Origin: Sabulibacter ruber
Lineage (GTDB): Bacteria > Bacteroidota > Bacteroidia > Cytophagales > Hymenobacteraceae
Assembly: GCF_017355955.1 (NCBI RefSeq)
Contig: NZ_JAFFID010000001.1
Coordinates: 1,426,001-1,490,000, forward strand
Direction: 5' to 3'
DNA: 64,000 nucleotides
Part shown: piece after piece, positions 1 to 7,594 of the stretch
Layout of the letters: each line of letters opens with the position of its first letter
How positions within the stretch are numbered: position 1 is the first letter of the stretch
Position numbers and translations under genes: made by a program
Notes under the pieces: generated by a model
What the model was told of the DNA's origin: nothing
The model's database searches: none
The model's input: the letters and a program-made list of their open reading frames with translations, nothing else

Positions 1-1
1 T

Positions 2-1021
2 ACGGCCAAATCTGGCGAGGAAGGACTGGAGATCCTGAAATCGCTGGATGCCAGCCTGGTGATCACAGACCAGCGCATGCCTCGCATGACCGGCGTTCAG
101 TTCTTGAAAAACCTCCCGGATGAAAAGGACATGATCCGCATGATCCTGACGGGTTACAGCGACATGGAGTCTGTTATTGACGCCATTAACACCGGGCAGG
201 TGTACCGCTACATTGCCAAGCCCTGGGACAAAGAGGAATTAAAAATCACCCTGGACAATGCCATAGAGGCCTTTCAGTTGCGCCGCAAAAACAAACAATT
301 GATTCATGAGCTTCAGGAGGCCAATGAAGTGCTGGAGCAGAAAGTGGAGGAACGCACCCAGCAGGTGAACCTGCAGAAAGAAGAGATTGAAAAGCTACTG
401 TTGAATATTTTGCCGGTAGAAGTGGCCAACGAACTGAAAGAAAAAGGAGCAGCCACGCCCCATTACTATGAGAGCGCCACCGTTCTTTTCACTGATTTCA
501 TAGGGTTCACCAAAATTGCCGAGGGGCTTAGCCCCAATGAACTGGTGTCTGAGCTGAACGCCTGTTTTCTGGTCTTTGACTCTATTATAGAGAAGAACAA
601 CCTGGAGAAAATCAAAACCATTGGGGACTCTTACATGTGCGCCGGCGGCATTCCTGTTCCAAACAAAACCCATGCGGTAGACGCCATTTTAGCCGCCATA
701 GAAATACAGGATTATATGAGGCGCTTCAACGATGAAAGGGAGGCAAAGGGATTAGTTAGGTGGGATTTGCGCATTGGCATTCACACGGGCCCTCTTGTAG
801 CAGGCGTAGTTGGCAGCAAAAAATTTGCCTATGACATCTGGGGCGATACCGTGAACATTGCCAGCCGCATTGAATCCTGTGGCGAACGAGGCAGGGTCAA
901 CATCTCTGAGACAACCTTTGAGGCCGTGAAAGAATGGTTTGGGTGTCTTTACCGCGGAAAAGTGCTGGCTAAAAACAAAGGCGAGGTAGACATGTACTTT
1001 GTGGAAACCAAACTAAGCTAA
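2..1021 (+). CDS. Response regulator fused to a class III adenylate cyclase (5' partial)
   Basis: The reading frame is open from base 2, so the gene starts upstream of the window; the GTG at 59 is internal. Visible order: the second part of a REC receiver domain with the phospho-acceptor Asp in VITDQRMP (visible residue 23), a coiled-coil linker (about residues 95-135), then a class III cyclase domain. Metal-binding aspartates are seen in LFTDFIGF (residue 165) and TIGDSYM (residue 209). The Lys of EKIKTIGD and the Asp of YDIWGD are the residues that select adenine in this family, and NIASR supplies the transition-state Asn/Arg. I therefore infer ATP to cAMP rather than cGMP. It is presumably switched by phosphorylation from a histidine kinase; the TPR kinase at 1530 is a candidate partner. 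Cytoplasmic. Confidence 0.85.
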   Translation, partial: TAKSGEEGLEILKSLDASLVITDQRMPRMTGVQFLKNLPDEKDMIRMILTGYSDMESVIDAINTGQVYRYIAKPWDKEELKITLDNAIEAFQLRRKNKQLIHELQEANEVLEQKVEERTQQVNLQKEEIEKLLLNILPVEVANELKEKGAATPHYYESATVLFTDFIGFTKIAEGLSPNELVSELNACFLVFDSIIEKNNLEKIKTIGDSYMCAGGIPVPNKTHAVDAILAAIEIQDYMRRFNDEREAKGLVRWDLRIGIHTGPLVAGVVGSKKFAYDIWGDTVNIASRIESCGERGRVNISETTFEAVKEWFGCLYRGKVLAKNKGEVDMYFVETKLS

Positions 1022-1095
1022 AAAAACCAAATCAGATAACTCCCCTACTCCACCCTTTTACACCTCCTTTTCAGAAAGTAGCCCAGAATCAGAAG

Positions 1096-1166
1096 CACCT
1101 TAGGTTTCTATTTTAAGAAAGAAGCAGTTGCAGCTCAGCCCTTTCTTAAAAGAAAAGCCTAAGGTG
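1096..1166. terminator. Long imperfect hairpin after the cyclase gene
   Basis: CACCTTAGG at 1096 pairs with CCTAAGGTG ending at 1166, and an inner stem TTTTAAGAAAG pairs with CTTTCTTAAAA. T-rich bases follow. It lies 75 bp after the cyclase stop and may act as a terminator. It also resembles the palindrome family found elsewhere in the window. The rest of the gap to 1529 shows no gene; its last part is AT-rich and probably holds the promoter of the kinase gene. Confidence 0.45.
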
Positions 1167-1529
1167 TTTTAGTTTCTTCTGCGTTCTGAAACCGACGATA
1201 GGTGCTCTATCGCACGATATTCAGGAACACTGGTCTACTTTCCGGGCGGCAATCGCTGTCATACTAGCTACCTCCTGGCTCCAACCAGACAAAGCCCGTC
1301 TCGTTTAGAGGCTACTTTTTATAAACCAGCTCCAAACGGACATTTGATAAACATAATAAATGAACATCGTTCTTGGTTTTAAAATACAGAACGCGTACAT
1401 TATACAATTAAAACAAATAATATTACTTTATCAGGCCATGAATTTACTCAAATAGCGCCTTACAGGAACTATTCAACTGACTGTAAAGTATTTACCAAAA
1501 TAGCAGACACCAAACCTAACACAAGCATC

Positions 1530-3362
1530 ATGAAAGTAGCAATGTATCTGGTGCTCACTGTATTTCTGCAAATTTCAGCCTTTGCGCACCAAAAGCCGCT
1601 GGATCATCTTAGGGACCTTTTGAGATCAGCAAAAGATACCTCCCGGGTGAACCTACTACTGCAGTTAAGCAATGCCTACCAGGGATTAAACCATACCAAA
1701 ACGCTTGAATACGCTTCAGAAGCGTTGAAACTTTCCAGAAAGCATCACTTTTCCAAAGGAGAGGCCTACGCCTTGAGCAGCATAGGGTTGGTGTATGTAA
1801 ACCAGGGAAACCACACTCTGGGCCTGCGCTACTGGAACCAATCTTTAGAGCGTTTTAATAAACTAAGCGATGAGGTAAGAGCCAGTCATCTCCTAAACAA
1901 CATTGGGGCACTGCACTCGGTACTGGGCAAAGATGAGCAAGCCCTGGTGTATCACCAAAAAGCGAAGATCCTGGCCGAATCCGTCGCCGCTACCCGCGAG
2001 GTGGCCCAGGCCTTGAATTACATTGGGCACCTGGAGGTAAAAGGCGGCCAGGCGAACCAGGCCCTGACCACTTTTGCCAAAGCCAGAAGCCTTGCCCTTT
2101 CCTTGGGAGAAACCGGGGAATTAGCCGAGGCGTACGCGGGCATAGCCCAGGCCTACGGCAAGCTCTCTGACTATGAAAAAGCCTTCCATTACCATAACCT
2201 GCTGCTGGAAGTACAGGACACCCTGGCCCAAACAGGCCCTGTAAATAAACTTTCTGAGCTTACCGTTCCCAGCGTGCCGGTGAGGCAACAGGCGCATATC
2301 AGCCTGGCTCTGCATGAGTTTGATCTGCAAAAAATCAATCTGCATCAACAGCCTATGCAGAAAGCCCTGCTCATTGGGTTGGTTTTCCTGATATTGGCAA
2401 CGTTTGTTTTGTTTTCCTTTCGCACGAAGGAAGAAGCCAACCAGCTGCTGCAGGTGAAGAATGCGGTCATTGATGCCCAAAAGCAGGAACTTGAACGCCA
2501 ACGCACCTACCTTGAACAGACATATAAAAGCCTGGTCCGCACCAAAAAGAAACTAGCCCAGACAGAGAAAATGGCCTCCTTTGGTCAGTTAACCGCCGGG
2601 GTAGCGCATGAGATCAACAATCCTATCAACTTTGTGTCGGCGGGCATAGACTCCCTGCGGGTAAATTTCTCCGATATCCGGGAAGTGTTCACCCGGTACA
2701 TGGCCCTGAAACCCGGTGCCGATAACACAAAACAGTTGCAGAAGCTGGAAAAGCTGAAGAAAGAACTGGAAGTAGAAGAGTTGATTGAAGAATCTGCCCA
2801 GCTTCTGAACTGCGTAAAAAACGGTGCCACCCGTACCAAAGAGATTGTAAAAAGCCTTAAAACCTTCACCCGCTTGGAGGAAAGCAGCCTGCAAAAAGCC
2901 GATATCCATGAGGGCCTGGATTCTACCCTGGTCATCCTGAGCACGCAACTCAAAGACCACATCAAGGTACAGCGAAACTATGGGCAGGTACCTAAAATAG
3001 ACTGCCACCCAGGTTTGTTGAACCAGGTGTTCATGAACTTACTCAGCAATGCGGCCCAGTCTATGGAAGTCGGAGGGACCATCACCATCACTACTTTCCA
3101 GGAGAAGGAGGAAGTAGTGATTCAGATTGAAGACACCGGAGTGGGCATGTCAGAGGAAGTGCAGCAGCAGATCTTTGAGCCCTTTTTCACCACCAAGGCC
3201 GTGGGCGAAGGAACGGGTTTAGGGCTATCAATTTCTCACGGCATCATTGAAAAGCACCGGGGTACCATCCTGGTTGATTCCCAAATTGGCGTAGGCACCC
3301 AATTCACCATCCGGCTCCCCTTGACTTCCCCTGCCACCGACAAAAAGTTTGTTGGGGTGTAA
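1530..3362 (+). CDS. TPR-containing membrane sensor histidine kinase
   Basis: 610 residues. An N-terminal signal peptide (about 1-19) leads into a periplasmic tetratricopeptide array (about 35-250, repeats such as [18 protein letters not shown]). One membrane segment follows (about 279-297), then a coiled coil and a HisKA/HATPase_c module. The H box is [15 protein letters not shown] with phospho-acceptor His360, the N box is [15 protein letters not shown] (about 497), G1 is DTGVGMS (about 535) and G2 is GTGLGLS (about 561). The sequence therefore shows a complete transmitter without a receiver. This type is common in Bacteroidota and often pairs with separate response regulators; the upstream cyclase-linked regulator is the obvious candidate but 508 bp separate them. 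The signal sensed cannot be told from the sequence. Confidence 0.9.
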   Translation: MKVAMYLVLTVFLQISAFAHQKPLDHLRDLLRSAKDTSRVNLLLQLSNAYQGLNHTKTLEYASEALKLSRKHHFSKGEAYALSSIGLVYVNQGNHTLGLRYWNQSLERFNKLSDEVRASHLLNNIGALHSVLGKDEQALVYHQKAKILAESVAATREVAQALNYIGHLEVKGGQANQALTTFAKARSLALSLGETGELAEAYAGIAQAYGKLSDYEKAFHYHNLLLEVQDTLAQTGPVNKLSELTVPSVPVRQQAHISLALHEFDLQKINLHQQPMQKALLIGLVFLILATFVLFSFRTKEEANQLLQVKNAVIDAQKQELERQRTYLEQTYKSLVRTKKKLAQTEKMASFGQLTAGVAHEINNPINFVSAGIDSLRVNFSDIREVFTRYMALKPGADNTKQLQKLEKLKKELEVEELIEESAQLLNCVKNGATRTKEIVKSLKTFTRLEESSLQKADIHEGLDSTLVILSTQLKDHIKVQRNYGQVPKIDCHPGLLNQVFMNLLSNAAQSMEVGGTITITTFQEKEEVVIQIEDTGVGMSEEVQQQIFEPFFTTKAVGEGTGLGLSISHGIIEKHRGTILVDSQIGVGTQFTIRLPLTSPATDKKFVGV

Positions 3363-3384
3363 CCCCCTGAATGATCATTGCTGG

Positions 3385-3426
3385 CCCTCTATCCTGCTTC
3401 CTTGTGAGGCAAGATAGAGGGGTTTT
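3385..3426 (+). terminator. Intrinsic terminator after the histidine kinase
   Basis: CCCTCTATC at 3385-3393 pairs perfectly with GATAGAGGG at 3413-3421 and is followed by GTTTTCT. It sits 22 bp after the kinase stop. Confidence 0.7.
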
Positions 3427-3597
3427 CTATGCAAATTCGTTTCAGACCAGCTTCAGGGAAAATACCCCGGAAACACGCTGACGGCTGCGGTTTCTTAGCT
3501 CTCCTTTTGCAGATCGGATTTACCCATACAATCTATTGAAATAAGGTTTTCCGAATCTGTTGATTCTTCGGACCTTTGTCGCGCGAAAATAATTACT

Positions 3598-4845
3598 GTG
3601 GATGCTTCTTTAGAAACCCCGAAGCCGTCTCTTTTGAAGAACGTGGCTTTGGGTATTGCTCAAATTTTGCTGTGGGGTGGCTCTTACTTTATCCTATCGG
3701 TGCTGGCAGAACCGATCATGAAAGAAACCGGTTGGACCTACCAGATGGTTTATGGCTGCTTGTCGGTGTCGCTGTTAGTTTCAGGCTTGTTGCTGCCCAG
3801 CATAGGGAAACTAATCAGCTCTAGTGAGCGAAACTTTGTCTTGCAATATGCAGGCGTGGTCATGGCCCTGGGGTTGACGGTTCTGGGTTTGTCAGAGCAC
3901 TTTCTCCTGTTCCTGCTGGGTTGGACCATCATTGGCGTTGCCATGGGGATGGGCTTGTATGATGCGCTGTTCGCTTCGATTGGCAAAAACTATGGAGAGC
4001 ATACAAGCAAAGCCATTGTTCAGGTGACCTTAATTGCCAGCCTGGCTCCTACCATTTCCTGGTCTCTTGTATCAATGTTGGAGAGTAGTTTCAACTGGCG
4101 TACTACCTGCTTTATCTATGCGGCCATCTTATTGCTGACCATCTTTCCCATTCATAGCTATGTCTTTCCTTCGGCAAAAAGCACGGCAGCGAATCCACAT
4201 GAGGGAAATCAAAAGAAAGCAGGTACAAAGGAACTGTACAGATCAAAGATCTACTATTTGCTGCTCATCAATTTCACATTAGGCGCAATCCTGACAACCG
4301 GAATTGTAGTGCACCTGATAGATATTCTTCTGGACAAGAAGCTGGCAATGGCAACTGTGCTCAGCATTGTTGCCTTTCTAGGGCCAAGCCAGGCAGGTGT
4401 TAGGGTATTGAATTTAGTTTTATCCAACATCACGCCTGTCAAAACCGCCATCGTCTCGGCTTTCGCCAGTGTAGCGGGAATTCTTTTGTTTTTCCTGGAT
4501 CCCAGGGGGGCATTTCTTGGAGTAATCTTCTTTGGGATGGGCAATGGAATGCGCTCTATCCTAAGAGGGACCTTGCCTTTATCTGTCTTCGGGCAAGAGC
4601 ATTATGCGGTAATGATCGGGCAATTAGCTCGTTTACCTCTGATTGCCCAGGCCCTGACGCCTTTTGCAGGTGGTTTTCTGATTCAGCAGTTTGGTGTTAC
4701 AGTCTTTCTTTACGCATTTCTGCTCTTAGCCTGTATAAACATCATCCTCTGTTATATGATACGGAAAGCATTACTCCAGCAGAAAACAGACCAGGAATCA
4801 ATATTGGTTGAGCGTATACCAACCGATGTATCCTTAAGCAGCTAA
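3598..4845 (+). CDS. MFS transporter, substrate unknown
   Basis: 415 residues with about twelve hydrophobic segments separated by short charged loops, e.g. LLWGGSYFILSVLAEPIM and FLLFLLGWTIIGVAMGMGL, and a longer hydrophilic central loop around residues 195-215. This is the normal size and layout of a major facilitator carrier. The start chosen is GTG at 3598; no in-frame ATG lies close by and no clear ribosome site is seen, as is usual in Bacteroidota. The GNAT gene follows 39 bp downstream on the same strand, so the two may be co-transcribed. No substrate-specific motif was recognised. Confidence 0.75.
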   Translation: MDASLETPKPSLLKNVALGIAQILLWGGSYFILSVLAEPIMKETGWTYQMVYGCLSVSLLVSGLLLPSIGKLISSSERNFVLQYAGVVMALGLTVLGLSEHFLLFLLGWTIIGVAMGMGLYDALFASIGKNYGEHTSKAIVQVTLIASLAPTISWSLVSMLESSFNWRTTCFIYAAILLLTIFPIHSYVFPSAKSTAANPHEGNQKKAGTKELYRSKIYYLLLINFTLGAILTTGIVVHLIDILLDKKLAMATVLSIVAFLGPSQAGVRVLNLVLSNITPVKTAIVSAFASVAGILLFFLDPRGAFLGVIFFGMGNGMRSILRGTLPLSVFGQEHYAVMIGQLARLPLIAQALTPFAGGFLIQQFGVTVFLYAFLLLACINIILCYMIRKALLQQKTDQESILVERIPTDVSLSS

Positions 4846-4884
4846 TCACTTTTACAACTTACAGTATTTGAATACACATTAAGA

Positions 4885-5397
4885 ATGGAATACACCTTCA
4901 GAAAGGCAACCCAGGCAGACCACTCCCAGATTTGGGAGATTTTGCAGGGAGCAATACTTCGCAGAAAGCAGGACGGCAGCAATCAATGGCAAGACGGCTA
5001 CCCCAACCCGGATGTGGTACAAAAAGACATTGAAACCGGAGCGGGTTATGTTTTAACCGTAGGGGAAACGGTTATTGGTTATAGCGCTCTCATGATCAAC
5101 AACGAGCCAGAATACGCCAAAATCATAGGACAATGGCTCACAAACGATGATTTTGTAGTGGTCCATAGGGTAGCGCTTGCAGAAGGATACCTTGGGAAAG
5201 GGTTAGCCAAGAAAATCTTTGGGTTTATAGAAGAGTTTGCCCTGAGTAATAATATACACAGCATCAAAGCCGACACCAATTTTGATAACCTAGCCATGAT
5301 GTCAATTTTTGACAGACTGGGGTATGTCTATTGTGGCGAGGTGTATTTCAGAGGAAGCCCTAGAAGAGCCTATGAGAAAGTTTTAACCACCCCCTAG
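4885..5397 (+). CDS. GNAT-family N-acetyltransferase
   Basis: 170 residues covering a single GNAT fold. The acetyl-CoA pyrophosphate-binding region is visible as VHRVALAEGYLGKGLAKKIF (motif A, G-x-G-K-G-L-A, about residues 92-111). A C-terminal TNFDNLAMMSIFDRLGY (about 132-148) matches the usual motif B. It would transfer an acetyl group from acetyl-CoA to an amine; the acceptor cannot be predicted. The start ATG at 4885 gives the canonical MEYTFRKATQADHSQI opening of GNAT proteins. It lies 39 bp after the MFS gene, which could make an export/modification pair, but that is inference. Confidence 0.85.
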   Translation: MEYTFRKATQADHSQIWEILQGAILRRKQDGSNQWQDGYPNPDVVQKDIETGAGYVLTVGETVIGYSALMINNEPEYAKIIGQWLTNDDFVVVHRVALAEGYLGKGLAKKIFGFIEEFALSNNIHSIKADTNFDNLAMMSIFDRLGYVYCGEVYFRGSPRRAYEKVLTTP

Positions 5398-5420
5398 TAA
5401 AAGCAAATGCCCTTACATCT

Positions 5421-5462
5421 CACCCCGTTGGTATCTTACTGCAACAGGTTGCCAACGGGGTG
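5421..5462. terminator. Hairpin after the acetyltransferase gene
   Basis: CACCCCGTTGG (5421-5431) pairs perfectly with CCAACGGGGTG (5452-5462). No T-run follows on the plus strand. The right arm contains GTTGCCAACGG followed by TTATAC, which resembles the boundary motif of the cassette-like genes just downstream, so this could be a further attC-like relic instead of a terminator. A separate 9-bp perfect inverted repeat (TTCACTGTC/GACAGTGAA) lies at 5515-5545. Nothing else was seen between 5398 and 5660. Confidence 0.45.
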
Positions 5463-5667
5463 ATTATACAACCAGATAGCGGTTACGCTGTGAGAAGGGG
5501 TCGTTTTAAACCAATTCACTGTCCGTCTTAGCCAATGACAGTGAACAGTAAAAAGCTTGAATAACCTACAAAACACCCTGAATCTTCTGAAGGCTAAACA
5601 TCTTTCTCAAGACTTTCTAAGGTTTTAGACTTCCAGTTATTATGAGATTCCATCTTTTATACTAACC

Positions 5668-5674
5668 GTTGGCA
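5668..5674 (-). other. Cassette boundary motif downstream of the plug-like gene
   Basis: On the minus strand this reads TGCCAAC, directly after the stop of the gene at 5689. It is the exact complement of GTTGGCA at that gene's 5' side (6277-6283). The neighbouring TTATAC is mirrored as well, making a roughly 20-bp imperfect inverted repeat around the gene. Confidence 0.45.
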
Positions 5675-5688
5675 ACTGGCTTTCTTTT

Positions 5689-6255
5689 CTATTTGGTTGA
5701 AATTACGACTAATCCGTTTTTACCGTTCTCTCCATAAAGCTGCCTGGAAACGGGCCTTCTAATAATGTTTATTCCTATAACATCCGCTTTTCTTAAGTTT
5801 TTCAACACAGGTCCACTTTCTGAATTTTTAATTAGCTGTCCATTGATTATCAAAACAGGGAGTTCTTCTGGGCTGCTGAGGTTAGATGCACTCCGGGTAA
5901 ATTCTCTTTTTGCCTTAGAGAAGCTCTCGCGTATCGTTTTTTTGTTCTGGTTACCTTTAGTAGTCAACAGCGTAATTCCTCTAGGTGGGGCGCAGATAAC
6001 TAAGTTTTCAGCGGTAGCTTTATCAAAGTAGTCTATCTGTATCAAGTCGGATTGTGAGTAGGAGCTTAACTTCTTATCAATTGAGTCCGCATCAACAAGA
6101 TGTCCATTCAAAATATATAGACCGGTGCTATCTATGCTTGAATCCGGAAAAGTTCCTGCAATCCACCTATCGACATACGTTTTGCTCAACGTTTGACCAA
6201 AGGAATCAGTAATCCCAACTGCATATAAGGTAAGGAAAAGAAATACTGACTTCAT
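5689..6255 (-). CDS. Small exported protein with two TonB-plug-like segments
   Basis: 188 residues from the ATG at 6255. This start gives a clear signal peptide (MKSVFLFLTLYAVGITDSFG); the longer frame to 6336 runs through the attC-like palindrome and is rejected. After the signal there are two similar segments. The first runs from YILNGHLVDADS to GITLLTTKG, the second from VLIINGQLIKN to the C-terminal GENGKNGLVVISTK. Both follow the core of TonB-dependent receptor plug domains (v-i-d-G ... i-e-v-l ... YG..GanGVi-i-TtK), but there is no barrel. It is probably periplasmic. It stands alone as a single-gene unit in AT-rich DNA and is bracketed by perfectly complementary GTTGGCA/TGCCAAC motifs. 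Function unknown. Confidence 0.7.
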   Translation of the reverse strand: MKSVFLFLTLYAVGITDSFGQTLSKTYVDRWIAGTFPDSSIDSTGLYILNGHLVDADSIDKKLSSYSQSDLIQIDYFDKATAENLVICAPPRGITLLTTKGNQNKKTIRESFSKAKREFTRSASNLSSPEELPVLIINGQLIKNSESGPVLKNLRKADVIGINIIRRPVSRQLYGENGKNGLVVISTK

Positions 6256-6276
6256 CTGATTATCTATATAGCTTGT

Positions 6277-6344
6277 TGCCAACGATCTCGTATAACCGAC
6301 GCGCGTGGCCGTCGGCCACAGGTTGACGTTACACATTGTTAGGC
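6277..6344 (-). repeat. attC-like imperfect palindrome between two cassette-like genes
   Basis: On the minus strand this begins GCCTAACAA (6344 downwards), which fits the R'' consensus RYYYAAC followed by AA as in classical 59-base elements. It ends in GTTGGCA at 6283-6277. Between them lie partly complementary arms (GTCAACC/GGTTATAC) and a central hairpin GTGGCC-GTC-GGCCAC. Its 68 bp are within the size range of integron recombination sites. The left end is fully consensus; the right end matches GTTRRRY only in part. Confidence 0.5.
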
Positions 6345-6352
6345 ACGTTATT

Positions 6353-6712
6353 TTATAGTTTTATTGCTGTTTTATTTCCGTCAGGGTCAATCCAGTTTAT
6401 GGTCAAGCCATTAATGTCTTTTATTCCTAATCCATCAAGTCGGATTTCAAATGAGTTGAGGGCCTTTTTGAGAGCAACTTGTTTCGCCGTGACCACTAAT
6501 ACTTTCTTGTCGTTGTTAGCTTTGGCTTCAACTTTATAAATAATTAGAGTTGAATTTCTAGATGAGTTCTTTGTCGAGAAAACTAATGTGCTGTTCTCTA
6601 ATTTTACTTGTGGAGGTTCTGCCATTTCATTATAATATACTCCTTGCTTAGCTAAAGAGCAAGAACTTAGAATGACTGTTATTATGAATAAAATTAAAGC
6701 ATGTCTTACCAT
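6353..6712 (-). CDS. Small lipoprotein of unknown function (cassette-like)
   Basis: 119 residues. The N-terminus MVRHALILFIITVILSSCS is a lipoprotein signal with lipobox LSSC (Cys18), so the mature protein should be membrane-anchored facing the periplasm. The rest (about 100 residues, rich in K, N and L, ending DPDGNKTAIKL) is probably a small beta-rich domain; no family is recognised. It is AT-rich and stands as a single-gene unit between two attC-like palindromes. The stop is only 9 bp from the GCCTAAC end of the downstream palindrome, the close packing typical of integron cassettes. Confidence 0.65.
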   Translation of the reverse strand: MVRHALILFIITVILSSCSLAKQGVYYNEMAEPPQVKLENSTLVFSTKNSSRNSTLIIYKVEAKANNDKKVLVVTAKQVALKKALNSFEIRLDGLGIKDINGLTINWIDPDGNKTAIKL

Positions 6713-6736
6713 AATTTATTTTTCTACTATAATGTA

Positions 6737-6806
6737 CCCAAACGGACTGGGCTAAACGACGGCTGCAGGCCGTCGGTCTGCAGCCGTCGTTTAGGTGTTG
6801 TTAGCG
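6737..6806 (-). repeat. attC-like palindrome with a 17-bp perfect inner stem
   Basis: On the minus strand it opens CGCTAACAA (6806 downwards), just past the stop of the gene at 6808, and ends in GTTTGGG (6743-6737). The inner stem at 6752-6768 is perfectly repeated in inverse at 6778-6794, with loop GCCGTCGGT. The loop resembles the centre of the palindrome at 6277-6344. At 70 bp it matches integron attC size. CGCTAAC complements GTTAGCG found upstream of the same gene (7261-7267), as expected when a cassette is circular. Confidence 0.5.
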
Positions 6807-6807
6807 G

Positions 6808-7242
6808 TTAGAAGTTTTTCTTCAATTCTCTGTTTGCTACTTTATAGAAGTATCTAATCGCATTATTGTCTCCGCCCACATATACCTTCATCTTTTTGCC
6901 GTCTTTTTTTACAGCTTCCAGGAAGGACGCATAAGTAAGTGATTTAGATAAGTCCTTGTATGTAATTGTGTCTATATCCTTATAGTAAACGAAATTCACC
7001 TCGTTTTTTCTCTTGTCGCGTTTGTCTATCCAATAAGAAGCTAATCTTTTGTCCGATATAAAGTTTCCGCTCGTTTTGATGTCCATTTGAGAGTCGAAGA
7101 GAATTATTTTCTCTTTCTCATCAAGTATGCCAAGACCTTGAATATAACTTATTTCATCTTCCGTCAATTCTGCACCTTTTTTAATCCCGAAATCACATGA
7201 CGAAAGCAATACTAAAAGAAATAGTGGAAGAATTTTCATCAT
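6808..7242 (-). CDS. Small lipoprotein of unknown function (cassette-like)
   Basis: 144 residues. MMKILPLFLLVLLSSCDFG is a lipoprotein signal with lipobox LSSC (Cys16). The mature part is charged and lysine-rich (KKGAELTEDEISYIQGLGIL near the start, YFYKVANRELKKNF at the end) with predicted alpha/beta character; no known family is recognised. The gene stands alone in AT-rich DNA. It is bracketed by GTTAGCG upstream and CGCTAAC immediately after the stop, a perfect 7-bp complement. This is the clearest of the three cassette-like units. It is probably exported and membrane-anchored. Confidence 0.65.
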   Translation of the reverse strand: MMKILPLFLLVLLSSCDFGIKKGAELTEDEISYIQGLGILDEKEKIILFDSQMDIKTSGNFISDKRLASYWIDKRDKRKNEVNFVYYKDIDTITYKDLSKSLTYASFLEAVKKDGKKMKVYVGGDNNAIRYFYKVANRELKKNF

Positions 7243-7260
7243 TCAATATTTATCTTTTAC

Positions 7261-7267
7261 CGCTAAC
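7261..7267 (-). other. Cassette boundary motif upstream of the 144-residue lipoprotein gene
   Basis: The minus strand reads GTTAGCG, 19 bp before the ATG at 7242. It fits GTTRRRY except the last base and is the perfect complement of CGCTAAC on the far side of the gene. The rest of the gap (7268-7556) holds nothing I recognise. Confidence 0.4.
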
Positions 7268-7556
7268 TTTCATATAAAAGGAGCAATTCCAGTTATTGGT
7301 ACTTTGATCAGAGCTTTTCATGCAGCTTAACCTTCTATCAGTGACCAATGTAGGCATTATTTAAATACAGAAATGGGCTTAAGTACCTTTGACATGAAGG
7401 AGCCATTAGGGTAGATCTAAGTAAATTACTTCCTGCATGCTACCTTTATCAAAGTAACACAGAATAACTGCTTGCTTAAAAGTATCTGAAACAAGAGACT
7501 TTCTCATGCATCTCCTACCTGGCATGATCAACTCTTAAGTTCACTTTTGCCTTAAA

Positions 7557-7592
7557 ATCAAAGCGGGAGATGTTTTCATCTCCCGCTTTGAT
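7557..7592 (-). terminator. Terminator of the susC1-susD1 operon
   Basis: A perfect 16-bp stem (7557-7572 with 7577-7592) around a TTTT loop starts 2 bp after the susD1 stop. This marks the end of the minus-strand transcription unit. Confidence 0.75.
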
Positions 7593-7594
7593 TT

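Noticed and set aside
3576..3824. An 82-codon frame overlapping the start of the MFS gene
   Set aside because: Out of frame with the well-supported transporter and without features.
5421..5475. A fourth attC-like site after the acetyltransferase
   Set aside because: It has GTTGCCAACGG and TTATAC but no RYYYAAC/GTTRRRY pair and the perfect stem fits a plain terminator better; kept only as a remark.
6256..6336. Longer N-terminus for the plug-like gene
   Set aside because: The extra 27 residues would be encoded inside the attC-like palindrome and would hide the clear signal peptide.
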